A stretch of 64,000 bases of DNA from Streptomyces sp. CCM_MD2014 (GCF_000772045.1 NZ_CP009754.1:1922001-1986000), one strand, 5' to 3'; counted from the stretch's first letter, positions 17,471 to 27,307 are shown. Notes: generated by a model not told the origin, from the letters alone. Translations and numbers: made by a program.

Positions 17471-19084
17471 CTACGGGCGGGCGTACCGCTCCCGCAGCTC
17501 CACCTTGCGCACCTTCCCCGAGACGGTCATCGGGAAGGAGTCGAGGAGCTGGAGCCGGCTGGGCACCTTGTAGTGCGCGAGCTGCCCGTCGCAGTACGCG
17601 CGCAGTTCCTCCAGCGTGAGCGGGTCGCCGGCGTCGCGCGGGACGACGCAGGCCAGCACCTCCTCGCCGTAGCGCTCGTGCGGTACGCCGACGACCTGGA
17701 CGTCCGCGATCTTCGGGTGGGCGTACAGGAACTCCTCGACCTCGCGCGGGTAGATGTTCTCGCCGCCCCGGATGATCATGTCCTTGATGCGGCCGACGAT
17801 CTCCACGTACCCGTCCTCGCGCATCACCGCGAGGTCCCCGGTGTGCATCCAGCGGCCGGGGTCGATGGACTCGGCGGTCTTCTCGGGCTCCTCCCAGTAG
17901 CCGAGCATCACGCTGTAGCCGCGGGTGCGCAGTTCGCCCGCGTCGCCGCGCGGCAGGGTCACTCCGGTGACCGGGTCGACGACCTTGACCTCGATGTGGG
18001 GCAGGACGCGGCCCACGGTGCCGGTGCGGTGTTCGAGGTCGTCGTCCATGCGGGTCTGCAGCGAGACCGGGGAGGTCTCGGTCATCCCGTAGCAGATGGA
18101 GACCTGCTCCATGTGCATCTCGGCGACCACCCGCTTCATCACCTCCACCGGGCACGGGGAGCCCGCCATGATGCCGGTGCGCAGGGAGGTGAGGTCGTAG
18201 GAGGCGAAGTCCGGGAGGTTCAGCTCCGCGATGAACATGGTCGGGACGCCGTACAGGGACGTGCACCGCTCCCGCTGCACCGCCTCCAGCGTGGCCGCCG
18301 GCTCGAAGGACGGGGCGGGGATGACGATGCAGGCCCCGTGGGAGGTGGCGCCGAGATTCCCCATGACCATGCCGAAGCAGTGGTAGAAGGGCACCGGCAG
18401 GCACACCCGGTCCTGCTCCGTGTAGCCGACCGTGCGGCCCACCCAGTAGCCGTTGTTGAGGATGTTGTGGTGGGAGAGGGTGGCGCCCTTGGGGAAGCCG
18501 GTGGTGCCGGAGGTGTACTGGATGTTGACCGGGTCGTCGCAGCTCAGCTCGGCGGCGAGGGCGTCGGCCCGTTCCCGCGGCACCGACGCGGCGCCCGCGG
18601 TGAACTCGTCCCAGGACGGGTCGCCGATGTAGACGGTCTCGCGCAGCGCGGGGCACCGGCCGCGGACCTGGTCCACGATCGCCCGGTAGTCGCTGCTCTT
18701 GTGGGCGAGCGAGGCGACGAGCAGGGTGATGCCGGACTGCTTGAGGACGTACTCCAGTTCGTGGGCCCGGTAGGCCGGGTTGACGTTGACCATGATGACG
18801 CCGATGCGGGCGGTGGCGTACTGGACCAGGACCCACTCGGGGCAGTTGACCGCCCAGATGCCGACCCGGTCCCCCTTGGTGACGCCCTTGGCGAGCAGGC
18901 CCCGGGCCGCCTCGTCGACGGCGGCGCCGAACTCGGCGTAGGTCCAGCGCCGTCCGGAGGGGACGTCGACGAGGGCCTCGCGGTCCGGGTGGGCGGCGAT
19001 GGCGCGGTCGAGGTTGGCGCCGATGGTGTCGCCGAGGAGCGGGGTGGTGCTGGTGCCGTGGGCGTAGGAGAGGGTGGTGGTCAC
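17471..19084 (-). CDS. Acyl-CoA synthetase, FadD-like (AMP-forming)
   Basis: A 537-residue adenylate-forming ligase activating fatty or related acids to acyl-CoA. The P-loop-like motif [11 protein letters not shown] is at 190-200, the hinge region around [16 protein letters not shown], and the catalytic C-terminal Lys is K524 in [10 protein letters not shown]. The GTG start at 19084 overlaps the stop of the upstream synthetase gene (GTGA), so the two are translationally coupled. The GYxPRE-type tail resembles medium/long-chain FadD. Substrate not fixed. Confidence 0.9.
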   Translation of the reverse strand: MTTTLSYAHGTSTTPLLGDTIGANLDRAIAAHPDREALVDVPSGRRWTYAEFGAAVDEAARGLLAKGVTKGDRVGIWAVNCPEWVLVQYATARIGVIMVNVNPAYRAHELEYVLKQSGITLLVASLAHKSSDYRAIVDQVRGRCPALRETVYIGDPSWDEFTAGAASVPRERADALAAELSCDDPVNIQYTSGTTGFPKGATLSHHNILNNGYWVGRTVGYTEQDRVCLPVPFYHCFGMVMGNLGATSHGACIVIPAPSFEPAATLEAVQRERCTSLYGVPTMFIAELNLPDFASYDLTSLRTGIMAGSPCPVEVMKRVVAEMHMEQVSICYGMTETSPVSLQTRMDDDLEHRTGTVGRVLPHIEVKVVDPVTGVTLPRGDAGELRTRGYSVMLGYWEEPEKTAESIDPGRWMHTGDLAVMREDGYVEIVGRIKDMIIRGGENIYPREVEEFLYAHPKIADVQVVGVPHERYGEEVLACVVPRDAGDPLTLEELRAYCDGQLAHYKVPSRLQLLDSFPMTVSGKVRKVELRERYARP

Positions 19085-20757
19085 CGGAAGTCCTCCTCGC
19101 GGTACTCGTTCGCGGAGCCGGCCGCCGTGGCCTCGCGCAGTTCGATGCGGCGGATCTTGCCGGAGACGGTCTTGGGCAGCTCGCCGAACTCCAGGCGGCG
19201 CAGCCGCTTGTAGGGGGCGAGGGTCTGGCGGGAGTGCTCGAAGAGCACCTTGGCGGTGTCCGGGCCGGGCTCCCACCCGGCCGCCAGCACGATGTACGCC
19301 TTCGGCACGGCGAGGCGCAGCTCGTCCGGGGCGGGCACGACCGCGGCCTCGGCGACCGCCTCGTGCTCCAGCAGCGCGCTCTCCAGCTCGAAGGGGCTGA
19401 TCTTGTAGTCGGAGGCCTTGAACACGTCGTCGGCCCGGCCCACGTAGGTGAGGTAGCCGTCCTCGTCCCGGGCGCCGATGTCACCGGTGCGGTAGTAGCC
19501 GCCGGCCATCGCCTCGGCCGTGCGGTCGGGGTCGCCGTGGTAGCCGGTCATCAGGCCCACGGGGCGGTCGGACAGGTCCAGGGCGATCTCGCCCTCGTCG
19601 GCGCCGGGCGCGCCGGTGACCGGGTCGATCAGTTCGACGCGGTAGCCGGGGCTGGGGCGGCCCATCGAGCCGGTCTTGAGGACCTGGCCGGGGCTGTTGG
19701 AGACCTGGACGGCGGTCTCGGTCTGCCCGAAGCCGTCGCGGATGGTCCGCCCCCACAGGCGCCGGACCTGCTCGATCACCTCGGGGTTGAGCGGCTCACC
19801 TGCGGCGACGACCTCGCGCGGCGGCGTGGCGAGCCGGCTGAGGTCGGCCTGGATGAGCATGCGCCACACCGTCGGCGGGGCGCAGAAGGTGGTGACCCCG
19901 GCCCGGTCCATCTCGGACATCAGCCGGGTCGCGTCGAACCGCGTGTAGTTGTACAGGAAGACGGTCGCCTCGGCGTTCCACGGCGCGAACAGGTTGGACC
20001 AGGCGTGCTTGGCCCAGCCGGGCGAGGAGATGTTCAGGTGCACGTCGCCGGGCCTCAGCCCGATCCAGTACATGGTCGCCAGGTGGCCGACGGGGTACGA
20101 CACGTGGGTGTGCTCGACCAGCTTGGGGCGGGCGGTGGTGCCGGAGGTGAAGTACAGCATCAGCGGGTCGTCGGCGGCGGTGGGCCCGTCCGGGGTGAAG
20201 GCGTCCGGCGCCCCGTACACCTCCCCGTAGGGCCGCCAGCCCGGTCCCGTCGTGCCGTCGCCGACCGCGACGCGCGTGTAGTCGCCGGGCACGTCGTCGA
20301 ACTTGCCGGTGTCCTCGGCGCGCACGATCACGTGCTTCACCCGGCCGCGGTCGACGCGGTCGCGCAGGTCGGCGGGGCCGAGCAGCGTCGTGGCCGGGAT
20401 GACGACCGCGCGCAGCTTCATCGCGGCGAGCGCGGTCTCCCACAGCTCCACCTGGTTGCCGAGCATCACGAGGATGCGGTCCTCCGGGCCGACGCCCCAC
20501 TCGCGCAGGCGGTTCGCCACCCGGTTGGAGCGGGCCGACATCTCGGCGAAGGAGACCCGGACCTCGCGGCCGTCCTCCTCGACGATGTGCAGCGCGGGAC
20601 GGTCGTTGCCCTCGGCGATGACGTCGAACCAGTCCAGCGCCCAGTTGAAGTTCCCGGGCCGGGGCCACCGGAACCCCTCGTAGGCGGCGGTGTAGTCCTC
20701 GCGGTGTTCCAGCAGGAAGTCCCGTGCGCTGCGGAACTGCTCCGTGGCCGTCGTCAT
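19081..20757 (-). CDS. Acyl-CoA synthetase, medium-chain (ACSM-like, AMP-forming)
   Basis: A 558-residue adenylate-forming enzyme. The AMP-binding motif [11 protein letters not shown] is at 202-212 and the acyl-transfer Lys is K534 in [13 protein letters not shown]. The N-terminal segment [22 protein letters not shown] matches the medium-chain (xenobiotic) ligase group more than FadD. It is first in a two-gene operon with the FadD-like ligase. The divergent GAF-LuxR gene starts 133 bp away and a 16-bp palindrome lies between them. Two ligases of different subclass suggest handling of mixed carboxylic acids. Confidence 0.9.
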   Translation of the reverse strand: MTTATEQFRSARDFLLEHREDYTAAYEGFRWPRPGNFNWALDWFDVIAEGNDRPALHIVEEDGREVRVSFAEMSARSNRVANRLREWGVGPEDRILVMLGNQVELWETALAAMKLRAVVIPATTLLGPADLRDRVDRGRVKHVIVRAEDTGKFDDVPGDYTRVAVGDGTTGPGWRPYGEVYGAPDAFTPDGPTAADDPLMLYFTSGTTARPKLVEHTHVSYPVGHLATMYWIGLRPGDVHLNISSPGWAKHAWSNLFAPWNAEATVFLYNYTRFDATRLMSEMDRAGVTTFCAPPTVWRMLIQADLSRLATPPREVVAAGEPLNPEVIEQVRRLWGRTIRDGFGQTETAVQVSNSPGQVLKTGSMGRPSPGYRVELIDPVTGAPGADEGEIALDLSDRPVGLMTGYHGDPDRTAEAMAGGYYRTGDIGARDEDGYLTYVGRADDVFKASDYKISPFELESALLEHEAVAEAAVVPAPDELRLAVPKAYIVLAAGWEPGPDTAKVLFEHSRQTLAPYKRLRRLEFGELPKTVSGKIRRIELREATAAGSANEYREEDFR

Positions 20758-20828
20758 CTGTCCTCCTCGGTGCCGGACCTTGCCGGGCGGCTCCGTGTCA
20801 TCGTCTAATCCGTGATGTGGGTCTCACT

Positions 20829-20844
20829 ACCCCCGAACGGGGGT
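20829..20844. promoter_or_regulatory. 16-bp perfect palindrome in the divergent promoter region
   Basis: ACCCCCGAACGGGGGT has 6-bp arms and a 4-base centre. It lies 72 bp from the synthetase start and 47 bp from the GAF-LuxR start, the expected place for an operator used by the adjacent LuxR-type protein. A short hairpin is the alternative. Confidence 0.7.
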
Positions 20845-20890
20845 GTGCGTCCCGGGACCAGCACGGCGGTCGAGAAGGAGGACGGGACGA

Positions 20891-21739
20891 GTGGCGGTGG
20901 ACGCGGCCGGGACGGCTCAGATCCGCAGCGCGCTGGTGCGGCTGCGGCGCACGACCGGGCTGCCCGTCGCCTTCGGCGGGCTGGTGGAGTCCGGACGGCG
21001 CCAGGTGCGCATCAGCGAGCTGAGCGGCACGGCCACCACCGCGCTCAGCGCCCTGGCGGTGACGGCCGGCAACGGGCTCGGCGGCCGGGCGGTGGCGCTG
21101 TCGCGGCCGTGCGCCGTCACCGACTACTCCGTCTCCCGGCAGATCAGCCACGAGTACGACCTGCCCGTCGCCGCCGAGGGCCTGCGCTCGGTCCTCGCGG
21201 TGCCGGTGGTCGTACGGCGCCGGGTGCGCGGCGTGCTGTACGGCGCGCTGCGCACGGCCCAGCCGCTGGGCGACCGCACGCTGGGCGCGGCCGTCGCGGC
21301 GGCGCGGGACGCGGAGCAGGCGCTGGTGCTGCGGGACGAGGCGGACGAACTGCTGGCGGCGGCCTCGCCCCCGCCGGCTCAGGCGCCCGCGCACGATCCG
21401 GCGGGCGGCGCGGCCTGGGAGCAGGTGCGGGAGGCGCACGCGGCGCTGCGCGCGCTGGCCCCGCGGATCGCGGACCCGGCGCTGCGGGACGAACTCCTGC
21501 GCGCGTGCGGCCTGCTGGCGGCCGGGGACGGGCCCGCCCCGGGGCCCCGGCTGGCGCCGCGCGAGGTGGACGTGCTGGCCTGCGTGGCCGCGGGCGCGAC
21601 GAACGGGGCGGTGGCCGAGCGGCTCGGGGTGGGTCCGGAGACCGTCAAGAGCTATCTGCGCTCGGCGATGCGCAAGCTGGGCGCCCGCACCCGCACGGAG
21701 GCCGTCGCGGCGGCCCGCCGGACGGGGTGGCTGCCGTAG
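20891..21739 (+). CDS. GAF-like / LuxR-type transcriptional regulator
   Basis: A 282-residue regulator. GTG at 20891 follows GAAGGAGGACG at a good distance. Residues 15-150 look like a GAF domain (GLGGRAVALSRPCAVTDYSV, then LRSVLAVPVVVRRRVRGVLYGAL), able to bind a small molecule. A helical linker follows, then a LuxR HTH at about 222-275 (LAPREVDVLACVAAGATNGAVAERLGV and VGPETVKSYLRSAMRKLGA). There is no receiver domain. Divergent transcription from the acyl-CoA synthetase operon suggests control by an acid or acyl-CoA. Confidence 0.85.
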   Translation: MAVDAAGTAQIRSALVRLRRTTGLPVAFGGLVESGRRQVRISELSGTATTALSALAVTAGNGLGGRAVALSRPCAVTDYSVSRQISHEYDLPVAAEGLRSVLAVPVVVRRRVRGVLYGALRTAQPLGDRTLGAAVAAARDAEQALVLRDEADELLAAASPPPAQAPAHDPAGGAAWEQVREAHAALRALAPRIADPALRDELLRACGLLAAGDGPAPGPRLAPREVDVLACVAAGATNGAVAERLGVGPETVKSYLRSAMRKLGARTRTEAVAAARRTGWLP

Positions 21740-21933
21740 GACGCGGTGGCCGGCGCGGCGCGCGGGCCGGGGTACGGGCGACCCTGCGCGTCCGGGCCGG
21801 CCGGGATTTCCCGCGTGATTGCTTTCGGCGCTTCGGAGTTTTGTTATTCGGCTCACCCGGCCGTCCCTCCGTAATGCAATGCCCCGGTGCCTAATATTGG
21901 CCCGGACACGACATACGGAGGGGAGCGGTCACC

Positions 21934-24765
21934 GTGCCACGGGACTTCGCGGAGGCTGCCGGCCGCCGCTCCGACCTGGTCATCGGGCGGGAGGACTCGT
22001 TCGGCGCGGCGCGTGAGCAACTCACCCGGGGCGGCAGTGTGTTGCTGTACGGTCCCGCCGGAATTGGAAAGTCGACGGTCCTGCGCACCCTGGCCGCGGA
22101 ATACTCCGGCACGGCGCACACCGTGTTGCGCTGCTCGGCCACCGAGTCCGAATCCCACCTCCCCTTCCTCGCCCTCGCCGACCTGCTCGGCACGGTCCTC
22201 GACGAGGTCTCCCCCGCCCTGCCCGCCGCGCAGCGCACCGCACTGGAGTCGGCGCTCACCGGCCGCGGCGAGTCCACCCTCCAGCGCGACGGCCTCGCAC
22301 TGCGCCTGGCCGTCCTGTCCGCGCTGCGCGCCCTCGCCGCCGCGGGTCCGGTTCTCGTCGTCGCCGACGACCTCCAGTGGCTGGATGCGGCCAGCGCGGA
22401 ACTCCTCGGCTTCGCCGCCCGCCGCCTGGGCGACACGCCGGTACGGCTGCTGTGCGCGGTGCGCACCGAGGGACCGGAGACCGGGGACGCGGAGTACGAC
22501 CGCCACCTGCGCGCCTCCCCGCCGGACACCCGGGCGGTACGCCTGGGGCCGCTGACCCGCGCCCAGGTGTCGGCGCTGCTCGACGAACGCGGCTACACGG
22601 GCCTGCACCGCTCCACCGTCCGCGACATCCACCGCACCAGCGGCGGCAATCCGCTCTTCGCCCTGGAGCTGGGCCGGGCCCTGGCCGAGAGCCCCGCCGC
22701 GCCGCGCCCGGGCGAGCCGCTGCCGGTGCCGACCTCGCTGCGCGCCCTGGTCCTGTCCCGCCTGGAGATGCTCTCCGACGAGGCCCGCCGCACCCTCCTG
22801 GTGGCCAGCGCCGGCGCCCGCCCCACCCCGGCCCTGCTGCACGCGGCCGGCCGGGAGAACGCCGAGGCGGAGACCGCGCAGGCGGCGGCGCTGGGGCTGC
22901 TGGCGCCCGACCCCGAGGGCCCGACCGTGCGGTTCGCGCATCCGCTGATCTCGGCCGCCCTGTACGCCGAGGCCCCGGCGTCGGAACGGCGGGCCGCGCA
23001 CGCGGCGTTGTCCACGGCGGCCTCCGACCCGATCGAGCGTGCCCGGCACCTGGCGCTGGCCACCACCGGCACCGACCCGCAGGTGGCGGGCCGGCTCGCG
23101 GAGGCGGCCGCGTTGGCCCGGGACCGCGGGGCGCCGTCGGTGGCCGCCTCGCTGGGGCTGCTCGCCGCCCGCCACACCCCGGCGGACGGCGACCCCGGCC
23201 CGGACGAGCGCCGGCTCACGGCGGCCGAGGACGCCATCACGGCCGGTGAGCCGGACCTCGCCCGGGACATCGCCCGCGAGGTGCTGACCCGGGCCACCGC
23301 TGCCGGCGAGCGGGTGCGGGCGTGGATGGTGGTGATCGAGGCGGCCGGACAGGCCCTCGGCGAGGTCGACGCCGTCTTCCCGCAGGCGCTGGCCGACGCG
23401 GGTGACGACCCGAGGCTGCTCGCCCTGGTCCACTACCAGCTCGCCTGGCGCTCCCTGGTGGTGCAGGGCGACTTCGCGAAGGGCCGGGAGGACGCCGCGC
23501 ACGCGGCCCGGCTGGCGGCGCGGGGCGGGGACCGGCGCACCGAGCTGCTGGCGCTCGCGTTCCAGGCGCAGTCGGAGACGCTGATGGGCCACCCGGACGC
23601 CGCGGCGACCATCCGGCGGGCGCTCGAGGAGCCGCAGGACCCGCGGGTGGCCTGCCATCACAACGGGGCGGGCTCCTCCCGGTTCCGGTGGCTGGTGATC
23701 AACGACCGGCTGGCCGAGGCGCGGACCGCCGTCACCGTGCTGCTGCGCGAGGTGCGTCGGCGCGGCATGGCCGAGAGCGAGGTGCACTACCTGCGTTTCC
23801 TCTCGGAGACCGAACTGCATTCCGGCCACTGCGGCCGCGCCCTCGAACTGTCCCGGGAGAGCCTGACCCTGGCGCGCGACGCGGGCATCGGGGAGGGCGC
23901 GGGCGTGATGCAGGCAGCGCTCGCCGAGGCAGCGGGCGGCGACCCGGACCGGGCCCTGGAGCTGGCACGGGAGGCGGTGCGGCGGACGGAGGAGGACGGC
24001 GACGTCGTCTACCTGTCGCGGGCCCTGGCGGCGCTCGGGCACGCGCACCTGGTGGCGGGCGACGCGGTGGCGGCCGTACGGGCGCTGCGCCGGGTGCGGG
24101 AGCTGGAGGCCGGGGCGGGCATCACCGACCCGGCGCGCGGCCGCTGGCAGGGCGACCTCGCGGAGGCGTTGGTGCGCACCGGGCAGCCGGCCGAGGCGAT
24201 GGACGTCATCGAGGTCACCCGGACGCACGCGCTGCGGCTCGGGCGCGGGAGCGTGCTCGCCGTCCTCGACCGCTCCGAGGCGCTGGTGCGGGCGGCGCGG
24301 GGCGAACACCGGGCGGCCGTGACCCGGCTGACGTCGACGCGGGAGCGGCTGGCCGGGCTGGGGTTCGGCCTCGAGGAGGCCCGGGCGGTGTTCGCGCTGG
24401 CCGAGTTGCACGCCGAACGTCCGGGACGGGCCCCGGAGCCGGCGTCGTACGACGAGGCGGCACGGCTGTTCCGGCGGTGCCGGGCGCTGCCCTGGCTGCG
24501 GCGGGTGGAGGCGGCCGTCGCGGCGCGGGCGGCCGGTCCGGCCCCGGCGCCCGCCGCCGAGCCGGACGGTCTGGCGGGGCTCGCCTCGATGGAACGCCAG
24601 GTCGCCGCGCTCGTCATGGAGGGCGCGACCAACCGGGAGATCGCGTCGCGGCTGTTCGTCAGCGTCAAGACGGTCGAGGCGACGCTGACCCGGGTCTACC
24701 GCAAGCTGGGGATCCGCTCCCGCGTCGACATCGTCCGGCTGGCGGCGGGCCGGCGCCCCGACTGA
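21934..24765 (+). CDS. LAL-family LuxR regulator with AAA ATPase domain
   Basis: A 943-residue large ATP-binding regulator. Walker A GPAGIGKST is at 40-48 and Walker B VLVVADD at 140-146, with QWLD next. The middle is a long helical TPR-like sensor. A C-terminal LuxR HTH (about 880-935) contains NREIASRLFVSVKTVEATLTRVYRKLGI. The GTG start has GGAGGGGAG upstream. LAL proteins usually activate catabolic or antibiotic genes on a sugar or lipid signal. Targets are not clear; palindromes occur just downstream of its own stop. Confidence 0.92.
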   Translation: MPRDFAEAAGRRSDLVIGREDSFGAAREQLTRGGSVLLYGPAGIGKSTVLRTLAAEYSGTAHTVLRCSATESESHLPFLALADLLGTVLDEVSPALPAAQRTALESALTGRGESTLQRDGLALRLAVLSALRALAAAGPVLVVADDLQWLDAASAELLGFAARRLGDTPVRLLCAVRTEGPETGDAEYDRHLRASPPDTRAVRLGPLTRAQVSALLDERGYTGLHRSTVRDIHRTSGGNPLFALELGRALAESPAAPRPGEPLPVPTSLRALVLSRLEMLSDEARRTLLVASAGARPTPALLHAAGRENAEAETAQAAALGLLAPDPEGPTVRFAHPLISAALYAEAPASERRAAHAALSTAASDPIERARHLALATTGTDPQVAGRLAEAAALARDRGAPSVAASLGLLAARHTPADGDPGPDERRLTAAEDAITAGEPDLARDIAREVLTRATAAGERVRAWMVVIEAAGQALGEVDAVFPQALADAGDDPRLLALVHYQLAWRSLVVQGDFAKGREDAAHAARLAARGGDRRTELLALAFQAQSETLMGHPDAAATIRRALEEPQDPRVACHHNGAGSSRFRWLVINDRLAEARTAVTVLLREVRRRGMAESEVHYLRFLSETELHSGHCGRALELSRESLTLARDAGIGEGAGVMQAALAEAAGGDPDRALELAREAVRRTEEDGDVVYLSRALAALGHAHLVAGDAVAAVRALRRVRELEAGAGITDPARGRWQGDLAEALVRTGQPAEAMDVIEVTRTHALRLGRGSVLAVLDRSEALVRAARGEHRAAVTRLTSTRERLAGLGFGLEEARAVFALAELHAERPGRAPEPASYDEAARLFRRCRALPWLRRVEAAVAARAAGPAPAPAAEPDGLAGLASMERQVAALVMEGATNREIASRLFVSVKTVEATLTRVYRKLGIRSRVDIVRLAAGRRPD

Positions 24766-24981
24766 GACGAACCGTCCCGGCGGCCGTCGGGTTTACCGGC
24801 GGTAAACCGAGGGTTTTCCCTGCCCGCCGCCCCTAGGGGGTTCCCTCATTGGGTGGTCCGGACCGCCGGTTCTAGCGTGAACACGTGCCGCTCGCCCGGG
24901 CATACGGGGGTCTGTCCCGAGACCCCCGTCCCGCCCCCCACGCCCGGGCGACCCCCCACCGGCGACCACCCGAGGAGACTC
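24766..24981. other. Palindrome-rich gap after the LAL gene
   Basis: No gene. Inverted repeats are packed here: GGTTTACC-GGC-GGTAAACC (24790-24808), CCCCTAGGGG (24830-24839), GGTCCGGACC (24855-24864) and a 10-bp-stem hairpin at 24904-24929. The last may terminate the LAL gene; the earlier ones look like operators. TAGCGT near 24874 could be a -10 for the short reading frame at 24982. Confidence 0.6.
24904..24929. terminator. Hairpin after the LAL gene
   Basis: ACGGGGGTCT (24904-24913) pairs perfectly with AGACCCCCGT (24920-24929), loop GTCCCG. It lies 139 bp behind the LAL stop and 53 bp before the next start codon. Terminator or leader hairpin. Confidence 0.6.
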
Positions 24982-25110
24982 ATGTCCGGGCTCACCCGCT
25001 CCAGACCGACCGCCGCCACGGCCGTCGTCGGCGCCATGGACACCTGCCGGGGCGAGAGCGGCGGACCCCTGCTTGCCGGGGGCGCCCCGGCAGGTTCACC
25101 GATCTCCTGA
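24982..25110 (+). pseudogene. Trypsin-like serine protease remnant
   Basis: A 42-residue frame with a good RBS (GAGGAG, 5 bases before ATG). Its middle, VVGAMDTCRGESGGPLLAGG, reads like the catalytic-serine segment of S1 trypsins (DTCQGDSGGPL), with Asp to Glu next to the Ser. The His and Asp thirds of the triad, the rest of the fold and a signal peptide are absent, so it cannot be an active protease. It may be the relic of an internal deletion. A translated small peptide is the alternative. Confidence 0.5.
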
Positions 25111-25200
25111 GCAACCCTCAGGTGCAGACCAGGGGGCGTTGCGGGCCTCCACGAGCGGCCCGCAACGCTCCCTCTCCATGTCCGCCGCCCCCTTGTCGTG

Positions 25201-25242
25201 CCCGTCGTTCATCGTGCCCGTCGTTCATCGTGCCCGTCGTTC
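25201..25242. repeat. 16-bp tandem repeat at the end of the AmaP-like gene
   Basis: CCCGTCGTTCATCGTG occurs at 25201-25216 and 25217-25232, followed by a 10-base third copy. The repeat spans the stop codon of the minus-strand gene (TGA at 25225-25227), so copy changes could alter the C-terminus. There is no gene between 25111 and 25224. Confidence 0.8.
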
Positions 25243-25809
25243 GCGGGTGGTCCGGACGCTCATGCGGACTCGGGCCGCCAGCGGGTGCGGTGCCAGGCAG
25301 GAGCGGGCCTCGTCGAGGGCGCCGTGGGTGAGCCGTCGCAGGACGGGCCCCGGTTCGGCTCCGGGTTCGAGCAGCACCCGTACCCGGGCCCGGGACCGCT
25401 TCTTCCCGGCGGGCAGGGTGACGTGGGCGCGGTCGACGCCCGCGGTCGCCTGCGCACGCCGGGCGACGGTGCCGGCCAGCGCGCGGGAGCGCAGGGTGAG
25501 GGACGAACCGGCCAGCGGCAGCCGGCGCCCGCCGCCGCGGCGGAACTGGGCCAGGAACCAGGTGAGGCACAGCAGCAGTGCGAGCGCCGTGCCCGCGACG
25601 ACGACCGGAGTCCACCAGCCCTGCCCGCGCAGGTCGGCCAGGCGGGCCCGGTCGAGCAGCACCGTCCCCGCCTCCGGCGCGGGCCACCACCCGGGCAGCC
25701 GCGCGGTGACCGCGTCCGAGGTGAGCGCCAGCCATGCGCCGCCGGCCGCAAGGACCGCCCCGGTCAGCGCGAGCAGCGTGCGGTTCAGCGCGTTGCGCAG
25801 GGGATTCAC
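25225..25809 (-). CDS. AmaP-like alkaline shock membrane anchor protein
   Basis: A 194-residue protein with two membrane helices: residues about 9-29 (TLLALTGAVLAAGGAWLAL) and 68-88 (TPVVVAGTALALLLCLTWF). A cytosolic Arg-rich C-terminal alpha/beta domain follows. This arrangement matches AmaP, which anchors Asp23 at the membrane. The GTG start overlaps the stop of the upstream DUF6286 gene (GTGA). It is last in the operon that begins with an Asp23 gene. The tail ends inside a 16-bp tandem repeat. Confidence 0.75.
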   Translation of the reverse strand: MNPLRNALNRTLLALTGAVLAAGGAWLALTSDAVTARLPGWWPAPEAGTVLLDRARLADLRGQGWWTPVVVAGTALALLLCLTWFLAQFRRGGGRRLPLAGSSLTLRSRALAGTVARRAQATAGVDRAHVTLPAGKKRSRARVRVLLEPGAEPGPVLRRLTHGALDEARSCLAPHPLAARVRMSVRTTRERRAR

Positions 25810-27125
25810 GAGTCGCTCTCCTTCGGTACGGGCCGCCCGGCCGGGCGCTCGCCGGTGTCCGGTCCGTCCCCGGAGGCGGGCGCGGGCGGGTCCGCCGCCG
25901 GCGGGCGGTCGTCCGGCGCCGGCCGGACCGGGGCCGCAGGTAGGGGAGCCGTCTCGTCGCCGGAGGTCTTCGGACCGGCTCCCCGCACCGGGCCGTCCGC
26001 CGCGGGCGGCTTCCGCTCCCCCGCCCCCGACGCGAGCGGCACTCCGTCCGCCAGTTCCGTGCCGGGTGGGCGCCAGTGCGGGTCCGGGCGGAGGCTGATG
26101 CGGGGGGTGAGGCGACGGGACAGGCCCAGGGTGGCGAGGGCGGTGTCGGTCGCGGCGCGGAGGGTGGCGCGGGTCGTGGTGCGGTCGCCGAAGGACAGGC
26201 GGGCCCGCACCCGTACGCGGCTCCGGCCGCAGCGCACGCGGACGTGGCTCACACCGGGGACGGCCGACGCGGCGTCCCGCACCAGTTCCGCCGCGGCGGC
26301 GCGGTCCAGGACCGCCCGTTGGCCGGGATGGCCCGGTACCGGTGCCATGGGCAGGACGCCGCGCAGTCCCGGGGTGAGGGCGAGGCAGAGCAGCCAGAGG
26401 CCCAGCGCGGCGGCGACGGCCCCGCCCGCCACGACGGCGGTGTCCCCGGGACCGTGCGTCGACAGCCAGTCGACGGCCTCGGTGCGCGGGCCCGCGGGGC
26501 GCCGGCCGGCGAGGTGCACCGACAGGATGTCGTACAGGACGAACGCGCACGCTGCCGCCGCCGTCAGGGCCACGAGCGCCGCCGGGATCCGACGCGCGGA
26601 CCACGGGCGCCGCCGGGTCGCCCGGCCGCCGGACCGGGTGCTCCCGTGGGCCGGGGGCGGCTGCGGGGCCGCCCGGTCCGGGGACAGGGACTGGACGCGG
26701 ACGGTGGCCTCCCGCACGGTGAGGCCGCTCAGCTCGGCCACCCGGTCCGCCATCCGGCCGCGGACCTTCTCCCCGGCCTGGCCGAGCACCGCCGGGTACG
26801 GGAGCCGCACGTCGACCGAGACGTCGGCGCGGCGCCCGTGCACCACCGCCGAGCCGTGGGTCACCCGGGCCCGCCGTCCGGCGAGGTCGGTCTCGGCGGC
26901 GGCCCGTTCCGCGATCCGGCGCACGGCGCGGTCGGCGACGACGGTGCGGCCCCGCTCGGCCGGTGCCGGGCGGGCGGGGTCCCCGGCGGCCGGTGCCTGA
27001 CGGGCGGGGTCCCCGGCGGCCGGTGCCTGACGGGCGGGGGCCCCGGCGCTCGGTGCCGTAGGGGCCCGGGTCCCGGCGGCCGCTGCCGTACCGGCACCTC
27101 CCGCAGCGGCCGGGGTGCCCGTCAC
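25806..27125 (-). CDS. Asp23-like / DUF6286 membrane protein
   Basis: A 439-residue protein. It starts with a low-complexity Ala/Pro region containing three near-identical QAPAAGDPAR units. An Asp23/Gls24-like domain (about 55-140, VVADRAVRRIAERAA and ADVSVDVRLPYPAVL) comes next. Two membrane helices (IPAALVALTAAAACAFVLY and TAVVAGGAVAAALGLWLL) and a DUF6286-like domain with a Pro-rich tail follow. GTG at 27125 overlaps the preceding stop. It probably forms a membrane complex with the Asp23 and AmaP-like neighbours in envelope stress response. Confidence 0.75.
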   Translation of the reverse strand: MTGTPAAAGGAGTAAAAGTRAPTAPSAGAPARQAPAAGDPARQAPAAGDPARPAPAERGRTVVADRAVRRIAERAAAETDLAGRRARVTHGSAVVHGRRADVSVDVRLPYPAVLGQAGEKVRGRMADRVAELSGLTVREATVRVQSLSPDRAAPQPPPAHGSTRSGGRATRRRPWSARRIPAALVALTAAAACAFVLYDILSVHLAGRRPAGPRTEAVDWLSTHGPGDTAVVAGGAVAAALGLWLLCLALTPGLRGVLPMAPVPGHPGQRAVLDRAAAAELVRDAASAVPGVSHVRVRCGRSRVRVRARLSFGDRTTTRATLRAATDTALATLGLSRRLTPRISLRPDPHWRPPGTELADGVPLASGAGERKPPAADGPVRGAGPKTSGDETAPLPAAPVRPAPDDRPPAADPPAPASGDGPDTGERPAGRPVPKESDS

Positions 27126-27307
27126 CGGGGCCTCCGGTCGCCGGCGGTCAGGAACTCGCGCCAGTCCGTGCCGTTGTCCGCCAGGCGCCCCAGCACCGCG
27201 CCGACCGCACCCAGGGCGGCCACCAGCAGGAACGCGCCGAAGCCGCCGAACCACCCGGCGAAGGCCAGCGCCATGCCCACCAGCATGCCGATCATCGCTC
27301 TGCTCAT
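27122..27307 (-). CDS. Small two-helix membrane protein of the Asp23 operon (DUF2273-like)
   Basis: A 61-residue protein. Most of it is two hydrophobic helices with a Gly turn (MIGMLVGMALAFAGWFGG then FGAFLLVAALGAVGAVLG), and a short polar tail. Size and position between the Asp23 gene and the DUF6286 gene match the small membrane protein found in such operons. The start follows GAGGCGAG. It overlaps the next gene by 4 bases. Confidence 0.75.
   Translation of the reverse strand: MSRAMIGMLVGMALAFAGWFGGFGAFLLVAALGAVGAVLGRLADNGTDWREFLTAGDRRPR

Noticed and set aside
24855..24864. Insertion-sequence terminal repeat
   Set aside because: Short palindrome only; no transposase, target duplication or matching partner end seen.
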